Assembly: GCF_028682635.1 (NCBI RefSeq)
Contig: NZ_JANHLK010000017.1
Span: 62,001 to 126,000 of the forward strand
Source: Pseudomonas putida
GTDB lineage: Bacteria > Pseudomonadota > Gammaproteobacteria > Pseudomonadales > Pseudomonadaceae
Length of the DNA: 64,000 nt
Reading direction: 5' to 3'
A model generated the notes under the pieces. The model searched no databases and was not told the DNA's origin. It saw only the letters and a program-made list of their open reading frames with translations. Positions 1 through 8,166 of this stretch are shown in pieces (the stretch's first letter is position 1; the number at the start of each line of letters is the position of its first letter). The position numbers were made by a program, and so were the translations under genes.

Positions 1-343
1 AGTACTTGAGCGCCTCCATCGACAGTTCGAACCGGTCCGCGCCATAGGTCGCCACGTACTGCGGCAGGCACATGCTGACAAAGCCGCTGTTGAGGCGCGG
101 GGCGAGGGCGCGCAAGAGCCCCAGCGACGCTTCATAACCGGCTGGCAGTACCGCGTGCAGGCATTCGCTGACGCGGGCCATGCGCTGCATCACTGACAGC
201 TCGGCCAGGCCGTCGTTGGCCAGTTTGAGGAATTCTTTGGCATCGAAGCCGGGATACACCGCCGTCATCTCGGCGGCGATGTGCCGCAGGCGTTCGGCGT
301 TGAAGATTTCCTTGAGCGCGGGGGAGGCGGTATCGCCAGCCAT
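1..343 (-). CDS. DNA alkylation repair protein, 3' part outside window
   Basis: A leftward reading frame begins at ATG 341-343 and runs off the window start, giving about 114 N-terminal residues. It opens MAGDTASPALKEIFNAERL and continues with VMQRMARVSECLHAVLP and RLNSGFVSMCLPQYVATYG. This matches my recollection of the N-terminus of Pseudomonas HEAT-repeat-type DNA alkylation repair proteins (AlkC/AlkD-like), which remove alkylated bases. The catalytic region lies outside the window and could not be checked. The next gene, the antiporter ending at 392, is also leftward, so the two may be co-transcribed across a 48-bp gap. The family call rests on resemblance of the N-terminus only. Confidence 0.7.
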   Translation of the reverse strand, partial: MAGDTASPALKEIFNAERLRHIAAEMTAVYPGFDAKEFLKLANDGLAELSVMQRMARVSECLHAVLPAGYEASLGLLRALAPRLNSGFVSMCLPQYVATYGADRFELSMEALKY

Positions 344-391
344 GGTGTGATCCCTGTGATTGTGGTTTATCGCGTAGAGGCCAGGTTCATC

Positions 392-2200
392 TCAACCGTT
401 CTTCGCCTGCTCTTCCAGCTGGTCCGACTCGAACAGCCGTGCCAATTCCGCCCGCGCTTCCTGCGCCGTCTGCTTGACCTTCACCGCGTCGTCGTAGATC
501 GCATGCTGGGCTTCGAGCACCTGCTCGTCGTGATGCTTGAACCGCTTGATCCGTGCATCGGCCTGCTCGGGGGTCAGCCCCAGGCCGATCAAGGTCTGCC
601 GACTCATTTCTAGACTGGAGTAGAAGGTTTCGCGCACCGCGTGAGCGCCCAGGTCCACCAGGCGATGCACATGCTGGCGGTTGCGCGCGCGGGCAATGAT
701 CTTGATGTGCGGATAGAGCTTGTGCACGAGCTCAGCGGTCTTGATGTTGGTGTCCGGGTCGTCGGTGGCGATGATGAAGAATTCGGCATCGCCGACCTTG
801 GCCGCGTTGAGGATTTCAGGGCGCATCGGGTCGCCGTAGTACACCGGCACGCCGCCGAAGCTGCGCGACAGTTCGATGGTTTCAACCGAGGTGTCGAGCG
901 CCACGAACTTGATGTTCTGGGCCCGCAGGATACGCGCAACGATCTGCCCCATGCGGCCCATGCCGGCGATCACCACCCGGGGTTCATCGGCATCGATTTC
1001 GCGAAATTGCTCCGGCACTGCCACCGGTTGTACCTTGGGGCTGGCCAGGCGGGCGCACAGCAGCAGCAACAGTGGGGTCATCGCCATCGACAGGGTGATC
1101 GCCAGCACCAGCAAGTCGTACAGGCGCGGATCGAACAAGCCATGGTCACGGCCGATCTTGAACACCACGAAGGCAAACTCGCCACCGGCGGCCAGCACGA
1201 TGCCCAGGCGAATGGCGCTGATCCGGTTCAAACCGCCAGCCAGCTTGCCCACGATGAACAGCAACGGCAGCTTGACGGCGATCAGCAGCAGGGTCAGTCC
1301 CAGCACCACGATGGGCTCGCTCAGCAGCAGGCTGAGGTTGGCGCCCATGCCGACACTCATGAAGAAAAGCCCCAGCAGCAGGCCCTTGAAGGGTTCGATC
1401 TGCGCTTCCAGTTCGTGGCGATACTCGGAGTCCGCCAGCAGCAGGCCCGCAAGGAAGGCACCGAGGGCCATGGAAATGCCGGCCAGGTCCATCAGCCAGG
1501 CGGTGCCCATCACCACCAGCAACGCAGTCGCGGTGGACACTTCCGGCAAGCCGCTCTTGGCCACCACGCGGAACACCGGACGCAGCAGGTAGCGTCCGCC
1601 GACTACCACGATGGCGATGCTGATCAATACGCGCAGGCCCTGGTTCACATCGTCGGCCGCGCTGACGTTTTCAGCGCTGCCCGCCAGCAGCGGCACCATG
1701 GCAATCAGCGGAATCGCGGCGATGTCCTGGAACAGCAGGATCGCGAACGCCAGACGCCCGTGGGGGCTGGTCAGTTCCTTGCGTTCGGCCAGGCTCTGCA
1801 GGCCGAAGGCGGTGGACGACAGGGCCAGCCCGAGGCCCAGCACGATCGAGGTGTTCAGGGGTTGCCCAAACACATACAGGGCCAACGCGCCCAGCAGCGC
1901 TCCGGTCAGCAGCACCTGCGCCAAGCCGACGCCGAACACCGCCTTGCGCATCACCCACAAGCGGCGTGGCGACAACTCAAGACCGATGATGAACAGCAGC
2001 AACACCACGCCAAGTTCCGAGATGTGCGCAACGCTTTCCGTATTGCCGATCAGGCCCAGGCCCGAGGGGCCGATGATCACCCCGGCAAACAGATAACCCA
2101 GCACCGCGCCCAGTTGCAGGCGCTTGGCCAGGGGAACGGTGAGTACGGCCGCGAGCAGGAATACGACTGCGGCTTGCAACAGACTGCCTTCATGGGGCAT
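392..2200 (-). CDS. kefB: Kef-type potassium/proton antiporter (CPA2 family)
   Basis: A 602-residue inner-membrane antiporter that exchanges K+ for H+, classically used to acidify the cytoplasm during electrophile stress. The first ~390 residues hold about a dozen hydrophobic segments with the CPA2 signatures LFIIGLEL, LLFQDIAAIPL and ALGAFLAGLLLADSEYRHELE. From about residue 408 a RCK/TrkA-N Rossmann domain begins (VVIAGMGRMGQ), followed by VYYGDP and IIARARNRQHV. The length equals E. coli KefB (601), and GGRYLLRPVFR resembles KefB more than KefC, but the two paralogues cannot be separated with certainty. ATG 2198-2200 has GGAG about 8 bases upstream. No KefG/KefF ancillary subunit lies beside it. 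Confidence 0.85.
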   Translation of the reverse strand: MPHEGSLLQAAVVFLLAAVLTVPLAKRLQLGAVLGYLFAGVIIGPSGLGLIGNTESVAHISELGVVLLLFIIGLELSPRRLWVMRKAVFGVGLAQVLLTGALLGALALYVFGQPLNTSIVLGLGLALSSTAFGLQSLAERKELTSPHGRLAFAILLFQDIAAIPLIAMVPLLAGSAENVSAADDVNQGLRVLISIAIVVVGGRYLLRPVFRVVAKSGLPEVSTATALLVVMGTAWLMDLAGISMALGAFLAGLLLADSEYRHELEAQIEPFKGLLLGLFFMSVGMGANLSLLLSEPIVVLGLTLLLIAVKLPLLFIVGKLAGGLNRISAIRLGIVLAAGGEFAFVVFKIGRDHGLFDPRLYDLLVLAITLSMAMTPLLLLLCARLASPKVQPVAVPEQFREIDADEPRVVIAGMGRMGQIVARILRAQNIKFVALDTSVETIELSRSFGGVPVYYGDPMRPEILNAAKVGDAEFFIIATDDPDTNIKTAELVHKLYPHIKIIARARNRQHVHRLVDLGAHAVRETFYSSLEMSRQTLIGLGLTPEQADARIKRFKHHDEQVLEAQHAIYDDAVKVKQTAQEARAELARLFESDQLEEQAKNG

Positions 2201-2304
2201 GAGAAAAACTCCATCAACTCGGTACGGCGGTCGACAAGGATAAAGGCTGGTCTTGGGTCAACGCTATCGCAGGAGGGAAGTTTTGCGCGGGCAATGCCGC
2301 GCCG

Positions 2305-2628
2305 CTACAACAATTCGCCCAGGTTCCAGAGCCGTACCAGCTCAGCAGGAGCCTGGTCTTCCGGGACCTTCATCACCATTTGGTCATCCTGATCGCCTTC
2401 GCGGTAGCGCAGTTCGATCTGGTAAAAGCGCTGGTCGCCCCCGCCAGCGACCGGGCTGGCCAGCGGCAGGCAACCTTCCAGCAGCACACAGATGCGCGAG
2501 CGTTCCTCGATATTGCATTGCGCGAATGCAATCTCCCGGGGCCGAGTCGTGGCCTGGATCGCGGCAAAGCCGCCCTGGCGAGAGAGGCGCACAACCGCCC
2601 GGTCGTCCAGTGTTGGCAGGGTTTTCAT
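2305..2628 (-). CDS. Emfourin-type protealysin inhibitor
   Basis: A 107-residue protein read from ATG 2626-2628, starting MKTLPTLDD. The start overlaps the stop of the upstream M4 peptidase gene by four bases (ATGA), so the two are translationally coupled. Features include VRLSRQGGFAAIQATTRP, a Cys-containing centre and an acidic C-terminus. Small proteins encoded directly after protealysin-like M4 peptidases are known as emfourins and inhibit the partner enzyme; the assignment rests on this context plus general resemblance. A longer in-frame start at 2778 would run far into the peptidase gene and is rejected. No signal peptide is visible, so it should act in the cytoplasm alongside the peptidase. 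Confidence 0.8.
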   Translation of the reverse strand: MKTLPTLDDRAVVRLSRQGGFAAIQATTRPREIAFAQCNIEERSRICVLLEGCLPLASPVAGGGDQRFYQIELRYREGDQDDQMVMKVPEDQAPAELVRLWNLGELL

Positions 2629-3680
2629 GGTTCCTCCTGTGTCGAATCGACACCCACCTGCGACCAGCCATGCTGCACCGCCAGGGCTTCCCTGGCCGTG
2701 AAGCGCCGCCGCGCATGCTCCACGGTCAGTTCTGCAAAGGCGCTGAACGACGCCTCGCGGACCAAGCGCTTGTCGCACAGGGCGTCATACCAGATCAGCC
2801 CGGCCTTTTCCCAGGCAAAGCCGCCCAAACCCTTGGCGGCAAGGTAAAACGCCCGGTTGGGTATGCCTGAATTGATGTGCACGCCGCCATTGTCCTCCTG
2901 GGTGATGACGAATTTGCGCATGTGATCCGGTTGCGGGTCCTTGCCCAGCAGCGGGTCGTCGTAGGCGGTACCCGGGTGGGCCATCGAGCGCAAACCGATG
3001 CCCTTGATGCGCGGTGTCAGCAAATCCGCGCCGATCAGCCAGTCCGCCTGCTCGGCGGTCTGCTGCAGTAGATATTGCTTGGTCAGCACGCCAAACACGT
3101 CCGACAGCGATTCGTTCAATGCCCCGGACTGGTCGGCATACACCAGGCCCGCTTCACTCTCGACCACGCCGTGGGTCAGCTCGTGCGCAACCACGTCGAG
3201 GGAGCGGGTGAAGCGTTCGAAGATCTCGCCATCGCCGTCGCCGAAGACCATCTGCGAGCCGTTCCAGAAGGCGTTTTCGTAGTCCTGGCCATAATGCACG
3301 CTGCCGATAAGAGCAAAACCCTTGTTGTCGATCGAATCCCGGCCCAGCACCTTCCAGAAGAAATCGTAGCTGGCTCCCAAGGCGTCGTAAGCTTCATCGA
3401 CCGCCGGATCGCCGCTCGCTGCCTGGCCTTCAAGGCGTACCGGCATGCCGGGCAAGAGCATCTTGCCCTGGACATCATGCACGCTGCGCTGTGCCTGGCC
3501 AGGTTTGCCGGGGGCTGGCAGGATCGCGGCAGCAGCAGTGCGCACCGGTGGGCCAGGCGGGTGCCACAGGGTGCGCACGTGGGCCAGCGTGCTCATGGCG
3601 CTGGAACGCTGGCGTTCAGAGCCGTGCGCGACGATACGATGCAGAATGTACGGCGGAATGAAACTGCGCAGATCGTTCAT
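2625..3680 (-). CDS. Protealysin-like M4 family metallopeptidase
   Basis: A 351-residue zinc endopeptidase of the thermolysin family. The zinc site is HELTH at residues 166-170, with the third ligand in GALNESLSDVFG (Glu190) and the catalytic histidine in NGGVHINSGIPN (His268). The N-terminus MNDLRSFIPPYILHRI resembles the short propeptide of protealysins rather than a long FTP/PepSY propeptide, and no signal peptide is present. ATG 3678-3680 is preceded by AAGGA; in-frame starts upstream to 3902 would extend into the divergent FKBP gene and are rejected. It heads a two-gene unit with the overlapping inhibitor, consistent with an enzyme kept inactive in the cell until needed. Confidence 0.9.
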   Translation of the reverse strand: MNDLRSFIPPYILHRIVAHGSERQRSSAMSTLAHVRTLWHPPGPPVRTAAAAILPAPGKPGQAQRSVHDVQGKMLLPGMPVRLEGQAASGDPAVDEAYDALGASYDFFWKVLGRDSIDNKGFALIGSVHYGQDYENAFWNGSQMVFGDGDGEIFERFTRSLDVVAHELTHGVVESEAGLVYADQSGALNESLSDVFGVLTKQYLLQQTAEQADWLIGADLLTPRIKGIGLRSMAHPGTAYDDPLLGKDPQPDHMRKFVITQEDNGGVHINSGIPNRAFYLAAKGLGGFAWEKAGLIWYDALCDKRLVREASFSAFAELTVEHARRRFTAREALAVQHGWSQVGVDSTQEEP

Positions 3681-3825
3681 CAGAGCATCCTTTCTGAGCG
3701 CGAAATCGATACTTATTCTGAGCGGAACGGGCTCTTGCGGTTCCGCCGGTTGCCATCCGCGGCGGATTCTGCGAAAACCTGCGTCCGCGCCCGCAAGTCC
3801 AGGGCACTGTAGATGAGTTAAGAAC
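3681..3825. promoter_or_regulatory. Divergent intergenic region, M4 peptidase / FKBP
   Basis: A 145-bp gap separates two divergent start codons, so promoters for both directions must lie here. Ribosome binding sites are visible at each edge (AAGGA for the peptidase; a weaker purine stretch before the FKBP start). No operator palindrome stands out. Confidence 0.5.
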
Positions 3826-4167
3826 ATGAACGACGAACTGCAAATCATTGATCTTGAGCCGGGTGACGGCAAGGCCGCCGTCAAAGGCGCGCTGATCACC
3901 ACCCAATACCGTGGCTGGCTGGAAGACGGTAGCGAATTCGACTCTTCCTACAGTCGAGGCAAGCCGTTCCAGTGCGTGATCGGCACCGGGCGGGTGATCA
4001 AGGGCTGGGACCAGGGCCTGATGGGCATGCAGGTCGGTGGCAAGCGCAAACTGCTGGTGCCGGCGCACCTGGCCTACGGCGAGCGCACGATGGGCAGGAT
4101 CACGCCTAATTCGAACCTGATTTTCGAAATCGAGTTGCTGGAAGTGCTGACGCGGGATGATGGATGA
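3826..4167 (+). CDS. FKBP-type peptidyl-prolyl cis-trans isomerase
   Basis: A 113-residue single-domain FKBP that catalyses cis-trans isomerisation of Xaa-Pro bonds. Diagnostic pieces are GSEFDSSYSRGKP, FQCVIGTGRVIKGWDQGL, GMQVGGKRKLLVPAHLAYG and FEIELLEVL. There is no signal peptide, dimerisation domain or membrane anchor, so it is probably a cytoplasmic minimal FKBP. The gene is monocistronic: divergent from the peptidase gene and followed by a strong bidirectional terminator shared with ilvE. Confidence 0.93.
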   Translation: MNDELQIIDLEPGDGKAAVKGALITTQYRGWLEDGSEFDSSYSRGKPFQCVIGTGRVIKGWDQGLMGMQVGGKRKLLVPAHLAYGERTMGRITPNSNLIFEIELLEVLTRDDG

Positions 4168-4172
4168 GGCAT

Positions 4173-4212
4173 AAAAAAACGCCGCCTTCGAATTCGAGGG
4201 CGGCGTTTTTTA
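4173..4212. terminator. Bidirectional rho-independent terminator
   Basis: A perfect GC-rich hairpin (ACGCCGCC on one arm, GGCGGCGT on the other, loop around TTCGAATTCGA) is flanked by an A-run on the left and a T-run on the right. It can therefore stop both the rightward FKBP transcript and the leftward ilvE transcript. Confidence 0.92.
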
Positions 4213-4231
4213 TGGCAGGGGGGGCGTCAGG

Positions 4232-5251
4232 TCAGACCTTGACGATCCAGCCGGCTGGCGCTTCGACGTCGCCGGTTTGCACGCCGGTCAGCTCTTTGTA
4301 GAGCTTCTGGGTGATCGGGCCGACTTCGGTTTCGCTGTGGAACACGTGCAGGTGGTCGTTGTAGCTGATGCCGCCGATCGGCGTGATCACGGCAGCCGTA
4401 CCGCAAGCGCCGGCTTCCTTGAAGTCCGACAGCTTGTCGATGAACACGTCACCTTCGATCACTTCCAGGCCCAGGCGCGACTTGGCCAGCTCGATCAGCG
4501 ACAGGCGGGTGATGCCCGGCAGCACCGACGGCGAGTTCGGGGTCACGAACTTGTTGTCGTGGGTGATCCCGAAGAAGTTGGCCGAACCGACTTCCTCGAT
4601 CTTGGTGTGGGTCATCGGATCCAGGTAGATGGCGTCGGCGAAGTGGGCTTTCTTGGCCTGGGAACCTGGCATCAGGCTGGCGGCGTAGTTGCCACCGACC
4701 TTGGCCGCACCGGTGCCTTGTGGCGCGGCGCGGTCGTAGCTGGAGATCAGGAAGTTATGCGGGGTGAGGCCGCCCTTGAAGTAGGCGCCGACCGGGATGC
4801 AGAAGATCGAGAAGATGAACTCGGGGGCGGTACGCACGCCGATGTTGTCACCCACGCCGATCACGAACGGACGCAGGTACAGCGCGCCGCCGGTGCCGTA
4901 AGGCGGGATGAAACGCTCGTTGGCGCGGACCACTTCCTTGCACGCTTCGATGAACTGCTCGGTGGACACTTGCGGCATCAGCAGGCGCGCGCAGCTGCGT
5001 TGCATGCGTGCGGCGTTCTGGTCCGGGCGGAACAGGTTGATCGAACCGTCCTTGCAACGATAGGCCTTCAGGCCTTCGAAGCATTGCTGGCCATAGTGAA
5101 GGGCCGTGGAGCCTTCGCTGATGTGCAGCACATTGTCTTCTGTCAGGGTGCCCTTGTCCCACTCGCCATTACGCCAGTTCGACAGATAGCGCTTGTCGGT
5201 CTTGATGTAGTCAAAACCCAGCTTGTCCCAATTGATGCTTTCGTTACCCAT
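4232..5251 (-). CDS. ilvE: Branched-chain amino acid aminotransferase
   Basis: A 339-residue fold-type IV PLP enzyme that interconverts Val/Leu/Ile and their 2-oxo acids with 2-oxoglutarate/glutamate. Diagnostic segments are HYGQQCFEGLKAYR, NAARMQRSCARLLMP, the PLP-lysine region GAAKVGGNYAAS and IEEVGSANFFGI. ATG 5249-5251 (MGNESINW) has GAGGG upstream and gives the usual Pseudomonas length. A GTG at 5266 in the same frame would overlap that ribosome binding site and is less likely. It is the first step of branched-chain amino acid breakdown, and its product feeds the bkd complex encoded just upstream on the same strand, although a REP and about 240 bp separate them. Confidence 0.95.
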   Translation of the reverse strand: MGNESINWDKLGFDYIKTDKRYLSNWRNGEWDKGTLTEDNVLHISEGSTALHYGQQCFEGLKAYRCKDGSINLFRPDQNAARMQRSCARLLMPQVSTEQFIEACKEVVRANERFIPPYGTGGALYLRPFVIGVGDNIGVRTAPEFIFSIFCIPVGAYFKGGLTPHNFLISSYDRAAPQGTGAAKVGGNYAASLMPGSQAKKAHFADAIYLDPMTHTKIEEVGSANFFGITHDNKFVTPNSPSVLPGITRLSLIELAKSRLGLEVIEGDVFIDKLSDFKEAGACGTAAVITPIGGISYNDHLHVFHSETEVGPITQKLYKELTGVQTGDVEAPAGWIVKV

Positions 5252-5395
5252 GACACCCTCTATCACTTAACAACCGCCGAAACGGTTCAATGTTTCTGAC
5301 GTTTTCTGGATGGGGACAACAATACTTCATTCCGGGCCCATTTCGCAGCCCGGACTATCGGATGACAGGCAGATAAATCGGGTTGGCCTCAAGAA

Positions 5396-5460
5396 ATCGC
5401 CAGCAGGCTGGCTCCCACAGGGGAACGCATTGCAAATGTGGGAGCCAGCCTGCTGGCGAT
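5396..5460. repeat. REP doublet (GTGGGAGCC type)
   Basis: Two inverted copies of a ~24-bp palindromic unit (core TGTGGGAGCCAGCCTGCTGG) are separated by about 17 bp, in the intergenic space after lpdV. This is the REPIN/BIME layout common in fluorescens-group Pseudomonas. Confidence 0.9.
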
Positions 5461-5493
5461 GGGGCCATCCCTGCCGCCATCAATTTTTCCGAA

Positions 5494-6876
5494 TCACAGG
5501 TGCAGCGCATGCCCCAAGGCACGCAACGCCGCTTCCTGAACGGCTTCGCCCAAGGTCGGATGCGCATGGATGGTGCCACCAATGTCTTCCAGCCGCGCGC
5601 CCATTTCCAGGCTTTGCGCGAACGCCGTGGACAACTCGGAGACGCCGACACCCACTGCCTGCCAGCCGACAATCACATGATTATCCCGACGAGCGACCAC
5701 GCGCACGAAGCCGCTTCTGGACTCCAGTGTCATCGCCCGGCCATTGGCGGCGAACGGGAAGTTCGAGACGATGCAGTCCAGGCCAGCGGCCTTGGCGTCG
5801 TCCGGGGTCTGGCCGACCACCACCAGTTCCGGGTCGGTAAAGCACACGGCGGCGATGGCGGTGGGGTTGAATTCGCGGTGCTTGCCGCTGATCAGCTCAG
5901 CCACCATCTCGCCCTGGGCCATGGCCCGGTGGGCGAGCATCGGTTCGCCACTGAGGTCGCCGATGGCATACACGTTGCGCATGCTGGTCTGGCAGCGGTT
6001 GTCGATCTTGATCGACGCGCCGTTCATATCCAGGTTCAGCGCTTCGAGGTTCCAGCCCTGGGTGTTGGGTTTGCGACCGACGGCCACCAGCACCTGATCG
6101 GTTTCCAGGTTCAGGGTGTCGCCATTCGGGTCAAGAACTTGCAGGGTATTGGCTTGTGAATCAAAGGCTTGCACGCTGTGCTTCAAGTAAAGCTTCACGC
6201 CGAGCTTTTTCAGTTCGTCGTGCACGGGTTGGGTCAGTTCAGCGTCGTAGGCTGGCAGGATGCGCTCCTGGGCTTCGACCACGCTGACGTCGGCGCCGAG
6301 CTTGCGATAGGCAATGCCCAGCTCCAGGCCGATGTAGCCGCCACCCACCACGACCAGGCGTTTGGGCACCGACGTCGGAGCCAAGGCTTCGGTGGAGGAG
6401 ATGATCGGCCCGCCAATCGGCAGCATCGGCAGGTTCACGCTTTTCGACCCGGTGGCGAGCACCAGGTGCTCGCACTGAACGCGCGTGTCGCCGATGTCGA
6501 CGGTTTTGCCGTCGACAACCTTGGCCCAGCCTTGAATGACCTGGACCTTGTTCTTTTTCAGCAGGGCTGCGACGCCGGTGGTCAGGCGGTCGACGATGCC
6601 GTCCTTCCACTCGACGCTCTTGGTGATGTCGAGGGTCGGCGCCGCAACGCTGATGCCCAGGGCCGAATGCTGGCTATGGTTCTGCGTCTGGTGGAACTGT
6701 TCAGCGACGTGAATCAGCGCCTTGGACGGAATGCAGCCGATGTTCAGGCAGGTGCCGCCCAGGGATTGGCCTTCCACCAGAATGGTTGGAATGCCCAGCT
6801 GGCCAGCACGGATCGCCGTCACATAACCGCCAGGGCCGCCGCCGATGATCAGCAGCGTGGTGTTCAGAGTTTGCAT
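5494..6876 (-). CDS. lpdV: Dihydrolipoyl dehydrogenase of the branched-chain complex (E3)
   Basis: A 460-residue FAD enzyme that reoxidises the dihydrolipoyl arm of the BCKAD complex with NAD+. The FAD fingerprint is IIGGGPGGYVTA (residues 10-21), the redox disulfide is GTCLNIGCIPSKAL (Cys43, Cys48), the NAD fold is VVVGGGYIGLELG, and the active-site pair lies in HAHPTLGEAV (His439, Glu444). ATG 6874-6876 with GGAG upstream gives MQTLNTTLLI. The length agrees with P. putida LpdV (about 459). It is the last gene of the bkd operon, 18 bp after bkdB. Confidence 0.96.
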   Translation of the reverse strand: MQTLNTTLLIIGGGPGGYVTAIRAGQLGIPTILVEGQSLGGTCLNIGCIPSKALIHVAEQFHQTQNHSQHSALGISVAAPTLDITKSVEWKDGIVDRLTTGVAALLKKNKVQVIQGWAKVVDGKTVDIGDTRVQCEHLVLATGSKSVNLPMLPIGGPIISSTEALAPTSVPKRLVVVGGGYIGLELGIAYRKLGADVSVVEAQERILPAYDAELTQPVHDELKKLGVKLYLKHSVQAFDSQANTLQVLDPNGDTLNLETDQVLVAVGRKPNTQGWNLEALNLDMNGASIKIDNRCQTSMRNVYAIGDLSGEPMLAHRAMAQGEMVAELISGKHREFNPTAIAAVCFTDPELVVVGQTPDDAKAAGLDCIVSNFPFAANGRAMTLESRSGFVRVVARRDNHVIVGWQAVGVGVSELSTAFAQSLEMGARLEDIGGTIHAHPTLGEAVQEAALRALGHALHL

Positions 6877-6894
6877 GATGCTCTCCAACAAAAA

Positions 6895-8166
6895 TCAGTC
6901 CACAAACAAGGTGGCGGGTTGTTCGAGCAGGCCACGCACGGCCTGGATGAATTGCGCCGCGTCCATGCCGTCGACCACCCGGTGATCGAAGGAGCTGGAG
7001 AGGTTCATCATCTTGCGGATCACGATCTGGCCTTTGATCACCATCGGCCGTTCGACGATCTTGTTCACGCCGACGATCGCCACTTCCGGCAGGTTCAGCA
7101 CCGGGGTGCTGACGATGCCGCCCAACGCGCCGAGGCTGGTCAGGGTGATGGACGAGCCGGAGAGTTCATCGCGGCTGGCCTTGCCGTTACGGGCAGCCGT
7201 GGCCAGACGGGAGATTTCCTGGGCGCTGTCCCACAGGCTGCGGGCTTCGGCGTGACGCACCACCGGCACCATCAAGCCGATATCCGCCTGGGTGGCAATG
7301 CCGACATGCACCGCGCCGAGGCGGGTGATGACCTGGGCTTCGTCGTCGTAGCGGGCGTTGATCTGCGGGAAATCCCGCAGGGCGACGACCAGGGCGCGGA
7401 CCAGGAACGGCAGCAAGGTCAGCTTGCCGCGGCTGGCCCCGTGTTTTTCGTTGAGGTGCGCGCGCAGTTCTTCCACGGCAGTCACGTCGATTTCCTCGAC
7501 ATAACTGAAGTGTGCGGCACGCTGGGTGGCGTCCTGCATGCGCTGGGCGATCTTGCGGCGCATGCCGATCACCGGGATCTGTTCTTCGTCAGTGCGCTGG
7601 CTGTAAGCGCTGCTGACGGTCGACGCATTGGACTGACCCTGAGCCAGATAGGCATCGAGGTCTTCGTGCAGCACCCGACCGGCAGGGCCAGTGCCACGGA
7701 CCAGACGCAACTGGATACCGAGGTCCAGCGCATGCTTGCGCACGGCGGGAGAGGCCAGCGGACGCTCATCGGCTTCGCGGGCGACCATCGGGCCCTGGCA
7801 GACGGCAGCTTTCGGCGCTGGGGCAGCGACCGGTTTGGTTTCCACCACGGTTTCGACTTTCGGCGCAGCAACTGGCGCTTCTTTAACCGGAGCCGGTTGC
7901 GCGGACTCTTTAACGTTGCCCGCGCCTTCGACTTCAATGCTGATCAGCACACTGCCGACCGCCATCACTTCACCGGGCTGGCCGCCCAGGGCGATGACCT
8001 TGCCATGCACCGGCGACGGAATATCCACCATCGCCTTGTCGGTCATGACATCGGCCAGTACCTGGTCCTCGACGACCATGTCGCCGACCTTGACGTGCCA
8101 AACCGACAATTCAACTTCTGCAATGCCTTCGCCAATGTCCGGCATTTTAATGACGTGCGTGCCCAT
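6895..8166 (-). CDS. bkdB: Branched-chain 2-oxo acid dehydrogenase E2 (lipoamide acyltransferase)
   Basis: A 423-residue dihydrolipoyl transacylase that forms the core of the BCKAD complex and passes branched acyl groups to CoA. Order of domains: N-terminal lipoyl domain with the lipoylated lysine in DVMTDKAMVDIP (Lys44); Ala/Pro/Val-rich linker (about 80-130); peripheral-subunit-binding domain around SPAVRKHALDLGIQLRLV; catalytic domain ending with SFDHRVVDGMDA (His395, Asp399). The start ATG directly abuts the bkdA2 stop (TGA then ATG), with GGAGG inside the end of bkdA2, so translation is coupled. Confidence 0.97.
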   Translation of the reverse strand: MGTHVIKMPDIGEGIAEVELSVWHVKVGDMVVEDQVLADVMTDKAMVDIPSPVHGKVIALGGQPGEVMAVGSVLISIEVEGAGNVKESAQPAPVKEAPVAAPKVETVVETKPVAAPAPKAAVCQGPMVAREADERPLASPAVRKHALDLGIQLRLVRGTGPAGRVLHEDLDAYLAQGQSNASTVSSAYSQRTDEEQIPVIGMRRKIAQRMQDATQRAAHFSYVEEIDVTAVEELRAHLNEKHGASRGKLTLLPFLVRALVVALRDFPQINARYDDEAQVITRLGAVHVGIATQADIGLMVPVVRHAEARSLWDSAQEISRLATAARNGKASRDELSGSSITLTSLGALGGIVSTPVLNLPEVAIVGVNKIVERPMVIKGQIVIRKMMNLSSSFDHRVVDGMDAAQFIQAVRGLLEQPATLFVD

